Assembly: GCA_905234715.1 (NCBI GenBank)
Contig: CAJOJI010000003.1
Span: 1-52,930, forward strand
Reading direction: 5' to 3'
Source of the DNA: an uncultured Saccharofermentans sp.
GTDB taxonomy: Bacteria; Bacillota; Clostridia; Saccharofermentanales; Saccharofermentanaceae
DNA: 52,930 bases
Part shown: positions 10,010-19,934 of the stretch, piece after piece
Layout: each line of letters begins with the position of its first letter
How positions within the stretch are numbered: position 1 is the stretch's first letter
Made by a program: the position numbers and the translations under genes
The notes under the pieces: model-generated
Told to the model about the DNA's origin: nothing
The model's database searches: none
The model's input: only the letters and a program-made list of their open reading frames with translations

Positions 10010-10897
10010 TTATAAAATATCTCCGTCTTCTGTATTCCTGTCTCTTCCCGTCTCATATACACGGTACTGGGACCATAATGTTTCAAGTGATTCAAGTGAA
10101 GATTGAATATGCTCTTTTCTGTGCATTCCGAGTGAAACGAGCAATGCGTTGATAAGTGAGAGCGGTGCTGTCAGCGAGTCAACGAATGATGCCATTGAAG
10201 ACTTCGCGAAAAGCTTGATGTCGGCATATTCTGTCATTGCGGTATCGTCCTTATCGGTGATTGCAATGATTGTAGCGCCCTTGTCTTTTGCATATCCCAT
10301 TGAGTTGATCGTTCTTGCAGAATATCTCGGGAATGAAATGCCGATCATGACATCGCCTTTTCCGATAGGCATGATCTGCTCGAAAAGCTCATTGGTGCAT
10401 GTGCTTCTTACGAGAACCACATCATCAAAAAGAAGAGTCATATAGAAATGCATAAATTCTGATAAAGGAGCAGATGCCCTGATGCCCATGATGTATATCT
10501 TTCTGGCACCGAGAATGGCATTTACGGCCTTATCGAATTCTTTCTCGTCAATTGAATTAAGTGATTCCCTGAGATTTGAAATATCCTGTGCGACTACTGC
10601 TCTCAAAGCTTCGCTGTCGCTGTCGAATTTCTCTGCAAGGCCGAGTCTCTGAACCGAAGTAAGCTTTGACTTAAGGTCTTCCTGAAGGGCCTTTTGGAAT
10701 TCGGGATAACCTTCAAAACCGAGCTCGGTCGTAAATCTTACTACCGTTGACTCTGATACACCTACTTCCTCGCCGAGTTTTGCGGCGGTCATGTAAGCGG
10801 CTTTGTCATAAGACTGCAGGATGAAGTTCGCAATGGCCTTATGGCCTTTGCTCATGTTGGAGACTGATGTCTCGATCAGCTCAAGCGTCCCCGTCAT
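10010..10897 (-). CDS. MurR/RpiR family transcriptional regulator
   Basis: HTH_6 (GEEVGVSESTVVRFTTELGFEGYPEFQKAL) plus SIS domain; start probably MTGTLELIE. Confidence 0.88.
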   Translation of the reverse strand: MTGTLELIETSVSNMSKGHKAIANFILQSYDKAAYMTAAKLGEEVGVSESTVVRFTTELGFEGYPEFQKALQEDLKSKLTSVQRLGLAEKFDSDSEALRAVVAQDISNLRESLNSIDEKEFDKAVNAILGARKIYIMGIRASAPLSEFMHFYMTLLFDDVVLVRSTCTNELFEQIMPIGKGDVMIGISFPRYSARTINSMGYAKDKGATIIAITDKDDTAMTEYADIKLFAKSSMASFVDSLTAPLSLINALLVSLGMHRKEHIQSSLESLETLWSQYRVYETGRDRNTEDGDIL

Positions 10898-11555
10898 CTG
10901 ATTCACCTTCTTCGTCGTCATCTTCCTTCTTGGGATTCATGAGGCTGTCAATGGATATCTGCTTATCTTCACCGCCTGCAGCTTCCTTAAGAGAATCTTC
11001 CATATCTCTGATCGTCTGATAGCTCATAAGTTCAAGCGGCGGCAGGTCTCTTACTGATTCAATACCGAATTCAGTAAGGAACTTCTTGGAGGTCTTGAAA
11101 AGCGAAGGTCTTCCGGGCGCATCAAGATTGCCCGCTTCTTCTATCCAGCCTCTGTCTAAAAGTCTGGAAATAATGGAATCTGAAGAAACACCTCTGACGA
11201 GTTCTACCTGAGCTCTCGTGCAGGGCTGGTTATATGCGATAACGGCAAGTGTTTCATATGAAGCCTGTGAAAGCGGAGGTGTCTGTCTGGGACCGAACAT
11301 TCTGTCCAGTATCTTCTTCTGTGAAGGTCTGGTCATCATTGCATAAGAATCTTCTGTCCTTCTTATCTCAAGACCGCTCCAGGGATTTGATGCATATCTT
11401 TCCGTAAGGGACTTTAATGCTTCCAATACGGCATTCTTAGAACAGTTCAGGATATCAGCAAGCTTGTCGACAGAGACGGGATCTCCTGAAATAAACAATA
11501 TCGATTCGATCGCAGCCGGCAATTCCTGCGCAGTTACTTTAAAATCATCTTCCAT
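10881..11555 (-). CDS. scpB: Segregation and condensation protein B
   Basis: AIESILFISGDPVSVDKLADILN, LAVIAYNQPCTRAQVELVRGVSSDSIISRLLDRGWIEEAG. Confidence 0.94.
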   Translation of the reverse strand: MEDDFKVTAQELPAAIESILFISGDPVSVDKLADILNCSKNAVLEALKSLTERYASNPWSGLEIRRTEDSYAMMTRPSQKKILDRMFGPRQTPPLSQASYETLAVIAYNQPCTRAQVELVRGVSSDSIISRLLDRGWIEEAGNLDAPGRPSLFKTSKKFLTEFGIESVRDLPPLELMSYQTIRDMEDSLKEAAGGEDKQISIDSLMNPKKEDDDEEGESDDGDA

Positions 11556-11556
11556 A

Positions 11557-12315
11557 TCAGACCTTCTTCTCCTCTATCGATATCTCACCGAAGTTTCTTT
11601 CCTGTTCAACATTTATCTTATTATCTCTGACAAGTTCGAGCACAGCCAGGAAACTTACTACCTTATCCATTTTCTCTGCTTTCTTACCGAACAGGCTGCT
11701 GAACAGTATCTTGCCCTTGCCGGTAATGCTCCTCCAGATGGACTTGATCCTTTCTTTTACGGACATCTTGTCTTTTCTTAAGATATGCTTGATCTTAGCA
11801 GTAATATCCGTGAAACGGCTGTCATTACGTTCGTGTATCGTTGCTACCGCTTCATTGAATTCCTCAATCGAGAAAGCCTGTTCGGCAGGAGCAATGGTAA
11901 TGCCTAAAGACTTGGCCGTGGAAGCATAACGGAATCTTGCGCCGTCAAACTTATCTCTTCTCTCCTTCAGGTCGGAAGCGAAAACACGGCATCTCTTATA
12001 TCTCATAAGTGAGATGACAAGTTCTTCTCTGGGGTCTGCTGCATCTTCGCCGGAACCCAATGCTGCCTGCATGCCGGGAAGCATCATGCGCGACTTGATG
12101 GAAACAAGCGTTGCGCCCATAACGAGGAAATCTGAAGCGAGCTCCATGTCGAACTCTTTCATGGACTCGATATAGTCCATGTACTGAGCCGTAATCGTGC
12201 TTATCGGGATATCGTAAATGTCGACGTCGTTCTTTTCGATGAGATGCAAGAGCAGGTCCAAAGGGCCTTCGAATTGTCTTAATCTGATCTCCGGCTTTAC
12301 CGCTTGCTCAAGCAT
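11557..12315 (-). CDS. scpA: Segregation and condensation protein A
   Basis: IRLRQFEGPLDLLLHLIEKNDVDIYDIPISTITAQYMDYI. Confidence 0.95.
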   Translation of the reverse strand: MLEQAVKPEIRLRQFEGPLDLLLHLIEKNDVDIYDIPISTITAQYMDYIESMKEFDMELASDFLVMGATLVSIKSRMMLPGMQAALGSGEDAADPREELVISLMRYKRCRVFASDLKERRDKFDGARFRYASTAKSLGITIAPAEQAFSIEEFNEAVATIHERNDSRFTDITAKIKHILRKDKMSVKERIKSIWRSITGKGKILFSSLFGKKAEKMDKVVSFLAVLELVRDNKINVEQERNFGEISIEEKKV

Positions 12316-12319
12316 ATTC

Positions 12320-13057
12320 TTACAGACCTGCCATTTGTAAAAGCATGTAGAACGGCATACAGATAAGGTTGATCAGCATCTCGAAAGGTGTCTTTATTAT
12401 GTTGACGATATAACCCAGAATGGAAATATGCGCGAAAGTGCTCATGAAGAAAACGATCATGATGATATATGGTGAGAACTGCTGGAACTTTCTGTAACCG
12501 TTTGTACTCCTGACTTTGTAAGGAAGCAGTTCCTCAAGAACGTGGAATCCGTCCAGAGGCGGGATCGGCAAAAGGTTGAAAGCGAGCAGCATCATTGAGA
12601 ACTGATATGTATACTCGAAAGCTTCGTAAAGAGCCTTCAGTACGACCTCGCCGCCTGTACCGCTGAACTTTACAGCCAAAGAACCGAAAAGGATCGCAAG
12701 GATCGATGCCAGGAGTCCGAGTACGAAGTTGCCTGTTACGCCTGCAAGATGAACCATGATGTTCATTCCGCGGCGGCTCTTAAACCTGTGCAGATTATTG
12801 GGGTTGTACATAACAGGTTTACCCCAGCCGAAACCTGCAATAAGAAGCAGGATCGTTCCGACAGGATCGACGTGAGCAATAGGGTTGAGCGTAAGTCTTC
12901 CCATATTCCTCGGCGTCGGGTCGCCCAGCCATACAGCTACAGCCGCATGCATGAACTCATGGATAGAGAATGAAAGCGTCAGTGCAAACAGAAATATGAT
13001 CAGATAATGAATTATCTGCTGAGCGGACAATCCTTGTCTGAACAGATCAATTATCAT
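12320..13057 (-). CDS. Site-2 protease family (M50) membrane metalloprotease
   Basis: SIHEFMHAAVAVWLGD (HExxH-like) and NLLPIPPLDGFHVLEELLP. Confidence 0.88.
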   Translation of the reverse strand: MIIDLFRQGLSAQQIIHYLIIFLFALTLSFSIHEFMHAAVAVWLGDPTPRNMGRLTLNPIAHVDPVGTILLLIAGFGWGKPVMYNPNNLHRFKSRRGMNIMVHLAGVTGNFVLGLLASILAILFGSLAVKFSGTGGEVVLKALYEAFEYTYQFSMMLLAFNLLPIPPLDGFHVLEELLPYKVRSTNGYRKFQQFSPYIIMIVFFMSTFAHISILGYIVNIIKTPFEMLINLICMPFYMLLQMAGL

Positions 13058-13065
13058 AATTTACC

Positions 13066-16000
13066 TCAAGCCTTAACGACCGAGAATGTGATCTTCTCGC
13101 CGTTGACTTTCCACTCCTTGGAGTTGTCGCCGGTACCGTTGGAGATCTCGACAGCAAGCACTTCGGAAGCAAGGTAATCCTTCTTCTTCTCAATTACTTC
13201 AGCGAGCTTGTCGTTGCCCTCATACTTGAGAACGATTCTGTCGGTAACTGTAAGGCCTTCTGTCTCCTTACGGTGTGTCTGGATCTTGGAGATCATCTCT
13301 CTTACAAGACCGTCCTCAATGAGTTCTTCAGTAAGAACCGTTGAGATGGAAACCGTAAGACCGCCTGCACTCTGTGTGGAGAAACCTTCAGGCTGAGTTG
13401 TCTCGATGAGGAAGTCTTCTTCTGTCATCTCATACTCTTCGCCGTTTACGGTGATCTTTACAGAGCCGTTCTTCAAAGCGTTGTATGTCTCTTTGCCCGG
13501 AAGGTTTGCGATAACTTCCTTGGCATCGTTAATGTTCTTGCCGAACTTTCTTCCGCATGTTCTGAGCTGGGGTTTGAAGCTGTAATCAACAAGAGTTGAA
13601 GCATCAGCAAGAACTTCCATCTTACGGATGTTAAGCTCGTCAAGAACGATCGGCTTGTATTCGTCGTCGAGGCCGAGCTCGGATACTACATAGATCTCAG
13701 AGAGAGGCTGACGGTTCTTGATGGAAGCGGACTCACGGCAGCTGTGACCCAATGTAACGATCTGCTGAACGAGTTCCATCTCTTCTTCAAGCTTGGAATC
13801 GATAAGGCTCTCATCTGCAACAGGATACTTGGCAAGGTGTACTGATACAGGAGCGTCCTTATCAATGGAACGTACGATGTTCTGATAGATCTCTTCTGTC
13901 ATGAAAGGTACGAAAGGTGCACAGAGTCTTGTGAGATTGTCGAGGACTGTGTAAAGGGTCATGTAAGCGTTGACCTTGTCCTGAGTCTCCTCAGCACCCC
14001 AGTATCTGTCACGGCAGCGTCTTACGTACCAGTTGGAAAGCTCTTCAGTGAAATCCTGAATGAGTCTTGCAGACTGGGAGATGTCATAAGAATCCATCTT
14101 CTCGTTGACTACCTTGATGAGCGTATTGAGACGTGAGAGTACCCATCTGTCCATTGCGCCGAGTGTAGCCTTGTCGAGTGTATGCTTTGTAGGATCGAAG
14201 TTATCGATGTCTGCATACATTACGTAGAATGCATATGTATTCCAGAATGTACCGATGAACTTCTTGATGCCGTCGTTAACAGCTTCCTTGGAGAATCTTG
14301 AAGGAAGCCAGGGCTGGTTAGCTGTATAGAAGTACCATCTTGCAGCGTCAGCGCCCTGTGAATCAAGAACATCCCAAGGGTCAACAACGTTGCCCAAGTG
14401 CTTACTCATCTTGATACCGTCCTTATCCTGAACGATACCCATAACGATACAGTTCTCGAAAGGTGCTCTTCCGAAGAGAACTGTTGAGATAGCAATAAGT
14501 GAATAGAACCAGCCTCTTGTCTGGTCGATACCCTCAGAAATGAACTGGCAGGGATAATGTGTATCGAAGAATTCCTTGTTCTCGAAAGGATAGTGATACT
14601 GTGCAAAAGGCATTGAACCGGAGTCGAACCAGCAGTCGATAACTTCCGTTACTCTCTTCATCTGGCCGCCGCACTTGGGGCACTTGATGTGTACGTTATC
14701 AACATAAGGCTTGTGAAGCTCAATGTTATCCGGGCAGTCGTCACTCATGGACTTGAGTTCTTCGATTGAACCGATGCAGTGTCTGTGACCGCACTCGCAC
14801 TCCCATACCGGAAGAGGTGTACCCCAGTAACGCTCACGGGAGATACCCCAGTCGATTACGTTTCTTAAGAAGTCGCCCATACGTCCGTCACGGATCGTCT
14901 CAGGCATCCAGTTGACCATATTGTTTGACTTAAGGAGTTCGTCTCTCTTCTTGCTCATTGCGATGAACCATGTTGATCTTGCAAAGTAGATCAAAGGTGT
15001 GTCGCATCTCCAGCAGAAAGGATATTCGTGCTCAAACTTGGGAGCTGAGAAAAGGAGTGATCTGGAATCGAGGTCCTTCAAAACCTCAGGATCTGCATCC
15101 TTAACGAACTTGCCTGCGAAAGGTGTTTCCTCTGTGAGATTACCCCTTGTATCAACGAACTGAACCATCGGGAGATCGTTGTCTCTTCCGACTCTTGCGT
15201 CGTCTTCACCGAATGCGGGAGCGATGTGAACGATACCTGTACCGTCTTCCATCGTAACATACTCGTCGCATACTGTGTAATGAGCCTTTTTCTTCTGCTT
15301 AGCAGCTTCATCTGCAGCACCCTGATAGAGAGCAACATAAGATCTGCCGGCAAGATCTGAACCCTTGTAGGATTCGAGGATCTCGTAAGCCTTCTCACCG
15401 TCTTTTGCAAGGCTGCCGAGTACGGAATCGAGCAAAGCTGTAGCCATGTAATATGTATAGCCGTCGCAAGCCTTTACCTTTGAATACTCATCGTTGGGGT
15501 TAAGGCACAAAGCAACGTTTGAAGGAAGTGTCCAGGGTGTTGTTGTCCATGCGAGGAAGTAAGCATCCTCATCAACGCACTTGAATCTTACGACAGCGGA
15601 TCTTTCTTTAACTGTCTTATATCCCTGTGCTACTTCGTGTGATGAAAGAGCAGTACCGCATCTCGGGCAGTAAGGAACGATCTTATGACCCTTATAGATG
15701 AGATCCTTATCCCACATCTGCTTCAAAGCCCACCATTCGGACTCGATGTAGTTATTGTCGTAAGTAACGTAAGGATTCTCCATGTCAGCCCAGAAACCTA
15801 CGCGGTCGCTCATGTGCTCCCACTGGTCCTTGTATGTCCAAACGGATTCCTTACACTTCTTGATGAAGGGCTCAACGCCGTATCCTTCGATCTGGGGCTT
15901 GCCGTTGATGCCCAAAGCCTTCTCGACTTCAAGTTCAACCGGGAGGCCGTGTGTATCCCAGCCTGCCTTGAAGACGATGGTCTCGCCCTTCATTGCATGA

Positions 16001-16227
16001 TATCTCGGGATAACGTCCTTAATGACTCTTGTCTTGATATGACCGATATGAGGCTTTCCGTTAGCCGTCGGAGGGCCGTCATAGAGGGTAAAAGTCGGAG
16101 CACCGTCAGCCTTGGGCGCAATGCTCTTCTTATAAACGTCGTTTTCTTTCCAGAACTCGAGAACCTGTTTCTCTCTGTCTACGAAATTAAGGTCTTTTGA
16201 AACTTTGTTGTACATAACCTGCTTCAC
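13066..16227 (-). CDS. ileS: Isoleucyl-tRNA synthetase, IleRS2-like
   Basis: GPPTANGKPHIGHIKTRVIKDVIPRYHAMKG; DGIKMSKHLGNVVDPWDVLD; 1053 aa. Confidence 0.94.
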   Translation of the reverse strand: MKQVMYNKVSKDLNFVDREKQVLEFWKENDVYKKSIAPKADGAPTFTLYDGPPTANGKPHIGHIKTRVIKDVIPRYHAMKGETIVFKAGWDTHGLPVELEVEKALGINGKPQIEGYGVEPFIKKCKESVWTYKDQWEHMSDRVGFWADMENPYVTYDNNYIESEWWALKQMWDKDLIYKGHKIVPYCPRCGTALSSHEVAQGYKTVKERSAVVRFKCVDEDAYFLAWTTTPWTLPSNVALCLNPNDEYSKVKACDGYTYYMATALLDSVLGSLAKDGEKAYEILESYKGSDLAGRSYVALYQGAADEAAKQKKKAHYTVCDEYVTMEDGTGIVHIAPAFGEDDARVGRDNDLPMVQFVDTRGNLTEETPFAGKFVKDADPEVLKDLDSRSLLFSAPKFEHEYPFCWRCDTPLIYFARSTWFIAMSKKRDELLKSNNMVNWMPETIRDGRMGDFLRNVIDWGISRERYWGTPLPVWECECGHRHCIGSIEELKSMSDDCPDNIELHKPYVDNVHIKCPKCGGQMKRVTEVIDCWFDSGSMPFAQYHYPFENKEFFDTHYPCQFISEGIDQTRGWFYSLIAISTVLFGRAPFENCIVMGIVQDKDGIKMSKHLGNVVDPWDVLDSQGADAARWYFYTANQPWLPSRFSKEAVNDGIKKFIGTFWNTYAFYVMYADIDNFDPTKHTLDKATLGAMDRWVLSRLNTLIKVVNEKMDSYDISQSARLIQDFTEELSNWYVRRCRDRYWGAEETQDKVNAYMTLYTVLDNLTRLCAPFVPFMTEEIYQNIVRSIDKDAPVSVHLAKYPVADESLIDSKLEEEMELVQQIVTLGHSCRESASIKNRQPLSEIYVVSELGLDDEYKPIVLDELNIRKMEVLADASTLVDYSFKPQLRTCGRKFGKNINDAKEVIANLPGKETYNALKNGSVKITVNGEEYEMTEEDFLIETTQPEGFSTQSAGGLTVSISTVLTEELIEDGLVREMISKIQTHRKETEGLTVTDRIVLKYEGNDKLAEVIEKKKDYLASEVLAVEISNGTGDNSKEWKVNGEKITFSVVKA

Positions 16228-16279
16228 CTTTATATATAATTTAGCAAGTTATAATTATATGGTTTTGGTGTCTTTAAAG

Positions 16280-16990
16280 TCAAGCAAACAAGCTCCACGG
16301 AAATCCATCCGGCACAGGAGCCTCAAACGTAATGAATTCGCGCTTTACAGGGTGTTCGAAGGACAATTTGTACGCTTCGAGCGCAATATCTTTACATCTT
16401 TTGTCCTTATATCCGTACTTCTGATCGCCTATTAGAGGGTATCCGAAGTGCGCCATTTGAGCTCTGATCTGGTGTGATCTTCCCGTCCCGAGTTTAACTT
16501 CTGTCATGGTAAGGCCGTCTTTTGTGGCCAATGCCCTGTAATCAAGGTAAGATGCCTTAAATCCGGGCTTTTCGTTATCGATAACCGTTACGGTGTTGGT
16601 CTTTTCATCCTTGCTTATGAAGTTTTCGAGCCTTCCCCCGCCTTCAAGAACGCCGTTTACGATGCAGCGGTAGATCTTCTCCACCTTTCTTGTCCTTATC
16701 TGCTCGGAAAGTCTGGATGCGGCTTTGCTCGTGCGCGCGAAAACCATTACTCCGGATACCGGCCTGTCGAGTCTGTGGACAAGACCCAGATAGACTTCGC
16801 CCGGTTTGGAATACTCTTCTTTTATGTAAGCTTTAAGGATTGTAAGCATGTCAGGAGCTGCCGTTCCGTCACTTTGGGACAGCACGCCTGCCGGTTTTAT
16901 GGCCACGATTATGTGATTGTCCTCATAAAGGACTCTTACACCGTTTGAGATTACTTTCACTTCGCTGTCCATCGTGCAGTCTGGCCGCAA
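16280..16990 (-). CDS. RluA family pseudouridine synthase
   Basis: VHRLDRPVSGVMVFARTSKAASRLSEQ, GRSHQIRAQMAHFGYPLIGDQKYG. Confidence 0.92.
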   Translation of the reverse strand: MRPDCTMDSEVKVISNGVRVLYEDNHIIVAIKPAGVLSQSDGTAAPDMLTILKAYIKEEYSKPGEVYLGLVHRLDRPVSGVMVFARTSKAASRLSEQIRTRKVEKIYRCIVNGVLEGGGRLENFISKDEKTNTVTVIDNEKPGFKASYLDYRALATKDGLTMTEVKLGTGRSHQIRAQMAHFGYPLIGDQKYGYKDKRCKDIALEAYKLSFEHPVKREFITFEAPVPDGFPWSLFA

Positions 16991-17856
16991 GGCAGATATG
17001 CATCCATTTTCGATACGGGAAGCATAAGTTCCTCAGCATCGACCCTTCCGCCCGGAATTGCCAGATTCAGTATCTGTCCCGAAGCCTGGGCGGTAATGCC
17101 CGTTGCATATGAACTTGCGATGAAAAAGAGCGGATCGTCGGAGATGAGGTTTGCGCAAAGCTTGACCAGATCGTAGAAAGAATCCTCAAGCTTCCACAAT
17201 TCGCCTGAAGGACCTCTGCCGTAAGACGGCGGATCCATGATGATGCCGTCGTACTTGCGACCGCGTCTGCTCTCTCTCTCGACGAACTTCTTGCAGTCTT
17301 CGGCAATAAACCTGACGTAACGGTCCTCAAGACCGCTCTCCTTAATATTCTCTTTAGCCCTGGCGATCATGCCCTTGGATGCGTCAACATGAACGACTTC
17401 ATCAGCTCCGTGTGCCGCACAGGCAAGTGTCTGGGCACCCGTGTAAGCAAAGAGATTAAGTATCTTGATATCCTTCTTCCCTGACACTTTTGCCTTCTCG
17501 ATAAGATCTCCGCAGAAATCCCAGTTGGAAGCCTGCTCGGGGAAAAGTCCGGTGTGCTTAAAAGCAGTAGGCTCAATTATGAATGTCAGCTTTTTGCCCA
17601 GAGAATCGTAATCTATCTTCCATGTCGCAGGAAAACTCTTAAGTTTAGTCCATGAACCGCCGCCTGTATTGCTCCTGTTATAAAGAGCTGAAGGCTTGTC
17701 CAGTTCATCCATGGAGATCTCTTTGCCGTCTCTGATAACAGGCCATACAGCCTGGGGGTCAGGTCTTCTCAAAGTAACGTTGCCCCAGCGCTCATATTTT
17801 TCGCCGCCGCCGCAATATAGCAGCTCATAGTCTTTCCAGTTATCTGATACGAACAT
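16957..17856 (-). CDS. Class I SAM-dependent rRNA methyltransferase-like protein
   Basis: ILNLFAYTGAQTLACAAHGADEVVHVDASKGMIARAKEN, DGIIMDPPSYGRGPSGELWK. Confidence 0.85.
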   Translation of the reverse strand: MFVSDNWKDYELLYCGGGEKYERWGNVTLRRPDPQAVWPVIRDGKEISMDELDKPSALYNRSNTGGGSWTKLKSFPATWKIDYDSLGKKLTFIIEPTAFKHTGLFPEQASNWDFCGDLIEKAKVSGKKDIKILNLFAYTGAQTLACAAHGADEVVHVDASKGMIARAKENIKESGLEDRYVRFIAEDCKKFVERESRRGRKYDGIIMDPPSYGRGPSGELWKLEDSFYDLVKLCANLISDDPLFFIASSYATGITAQASGQILNLAIPGGRVDAEELMLPVSKMDAYLPCGQTARWTAK

Positions 17857-18459
17857 TTATAAGACCCTCATGATCGAAGTAGTAGCAATGCTTTCCCCGT
17901 CGAAAACGAGCTCAACATAGTATTCACCCGTTTCAAATGTGCCGAGTCCTTCAAGACCGGCGCTGAAATCAGCCTCGGCAGTGACATTTCCGTTCATCCT
18001 GACTTCTCTTGTCAGGATCACCTCATCGTCTTTGTAAAGCCTGGCTTCAAATACAGTCGTAAGCGGAGTATTGAAATAGAAAACACCCTTAAGAGCAAAG
18101 GCATCTTCAGAATTTACTGAACCGTAATCAACAGGATTGTCATCTACGGCATCATACCAGCAGGAAATGAGATAAGCGTCCCTTACAAAGGAAACATCAA
18201 TATCCATGGTCTCAACAGGAACCGTGGTAATGGTTCCCGTCGGCTCCATCGTCTCAAACGTTGTCTCGGAAGGCTCAGTAGCTCCGCCCTCAGGCTTGTG
18301 CTTATCAGAACTGTATGTCCTTCCCGATCCGCTGCTGTTGTCATCAAAAAATGAACAGGAACACATGGATATGAGAACAGCAAGCGACAATATCACAGCC
18401 GCAGCTCTTCTTAATCCTGTTGACGCTTTAGTATTTGCCATAAGACCTCTTACAATCAA
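17857..18459 (-). CDS. Predicted lipoprotein
   Basis: Signal peptide with lipobox (AVLISMCSCSFF), Ser/Gly/Thr-rich linker. Confidence 0.7.
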   Translation of the reverse strand: MIVRGLMANTKASTGLRRAAAVILSLAVLISMCSCSFFDDNSSGSGRTYSSDKHKPEGGATEPSETTFETMEPTGTITTVPVETMDIDVSFVRDAYLISCWYDAVDDNPVDYGSVNSEDAFALKGVFYFNTPLTTVFEARLYKDDEVILTREVRMNGNVTAEADFSAGLEGLGTFETGEYYVELVFDGESIATTSIMRVL

Positions 18460-18484
18460 ATTGGTCTAATTATATCAGGCTTTA

Positions 18485-19849
18485 TCAGCCGATAACATCA
18501 TCGCTTGTTTCTTCGACAACAATGCACTGAGCAACAAACACGATGTTCTTCTTAGCTTGATCGCCATAAACAACGAGTCCGTAGAATCCGGGCTTAAACT
18601 CAGTGGACGGATAATCAAGGTCGTAACAGGCCTGATCGTCATAGAGTGAAGGATAGCATGAACCCGTATAAACAGGATCAGTCTCAGTTACGCCTTCAAA
18701 ATCGGATTCTTCACTGTAATAGTATTCGAAATAAAGTTCAGCCTCGTTATCCGGGCTTACAGCCAGTGAGAAACCAAGCACCTTCGTATTGGAGGCAAAC
18801 GCACTCTTACCTACTGAAGTTCCGTCATAATCCCACCAGCCGGAATTATAAACGAATGTATCTCCCATGAGGTCGCTGTCCTTGAATTCATATACAAGGT
18901 TGGAAAGATAGTAGTCTTTCTTGTGATCCACGAACTCTACGGTCTCCTGCTCGATCTCCTCGTTATCGACCATGCATCCGAACGAAGCTATTTCATTTGA
19001 ATGCTCATCGTAGATCATGAAAGTATACTTGCCTTCAATAAGGAATCCGTCAGGATTAAGGCATGAGCCGTCTGACATGTCCGCAGTGAAATCAAGACGG
19101 ATGGTATTATCCTCAAGATAAATGACATCAGATGCAAAAAGTGCCTCTTCGCCTCTGACTACTGTATATGTGATCCCGGGAATGAACCTGTAACTGAAAA
19201 GCTCTTTGTCGAAATTGATCCTGACACCAATGGAATCGGTATTTGTATAAACGCCATTTGGAGCAAGGACAAATGCGCCGTCCAGATAAAAGTCCGAAAG
19301 GAGTCCGGGCATGATCCCGTGGTCTTCGGTATTGTATGCATATACAGCATCGATAACTTCCTTCGGATTGACGATCACTGGTGTCTCACCATTAAGATCG
19401 ACAGTTACGCTCGTTGTGATGATATTCTCGGGAGCAGACAATAAAGCTGTCTTATATTCGGAAATTGTTTTTGATGCCTGTGCGACTTCGCAGTTGTAGT
19501 CAGCCTCACCCCAGGATATGTAGACTAAAGCAGTCTTGGCTTTATAGTCGTATATGGGTTCCTGAACGTTATATCTGATAGATTCTCTGATAGCAGCAGA
19601 AAAAGCCGCCTCCTCACTGTTCATTTCAGAAGGCCAAACGAGTTCCTTCAGGTCATTTGAGGTCACCCCGGAATCGCCGAGATATGTAATAAGCTTATCC
19701 GCATCTCCTGTCTTTACGTCTTCACAAAACGTCTCGCAAAGAGTTTTGGCCGCATCGGTCTGCTTCTTGTTTCCGCATGCGCTAATTGAGAGCACGATGG
19801 ATAATGCAAGAAGAGTTGACGTAAAAGCTTTAATCTTTCTGTTCATCAA
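18485..19849 (-). CDS. Predicted lipoprotein, paralogous to the 19935-21323 product
   Basis: Lipobox LSISACGNKK; N-terminal LCETFCEDVKTGDADKLI; C-terminal W-W/F-DYDG...PGFYGLVVY shared with neighbour. Confidence 0.72.
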   Translation of the reverse strand: MMNRKIKAFTSTLLALSIVLSISACGNKKQTDAAKTLCETFCEDVKTGDADKLITYLGDSGVTSNDLKELVWPSEMNSEEAAFSAAIRESIRYNVQEPIYDYKAKTALVYISWGEADYNCEVAQASKTISEYKTALLSAPENIITTSVTVDLNGETPVIVNPKEVIDAVYAYNTEDHGIMPGLLSDFYLDGAFVLAPNGVYTNTDSIGVRINFDKELFSYRFIPGITYTVVRGEEALFASDVIYLEDNTIRLDFTADMSDGSCLNPDGFLIEGKYTFMIYDEHSNEIASFGCMVDNEEIEQETVEFVDHKKDYYLSNLVYEFKDSDLMGDTFVYNSGWWDYDGTSVGKSAFASNTKVLGFSLAVSPDNEAELYFEYYYSEESDFEGVTETDPVYTGSCYPSLYDDQACYDLDYPSTEFKPGFYGLVVYGDQAKKNIVFVAQCIVVEETSDDVIG

Positions 19850-19934
19850 ATACCTTTTCTACATTTAAGTGGCGCCCTCTTATGAAGGCGCCACCGTATT
19901 TTTGATTATTATATCAAAACTTGTTCAATTCAAA

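Noticed and set aside
16228-16279. T-box leader upstream of ileS
   Set aside because: Only ~50 nt to the next coding region and no T-box-like sequence or terminator visible.
19868-19901. GTGGCGCC...GGCGCCAC hairpin as a minus-strand terminator
   Set aside because: Strong stem, but the sequence 3' on the minus strand is not T-rich; role left undecided.
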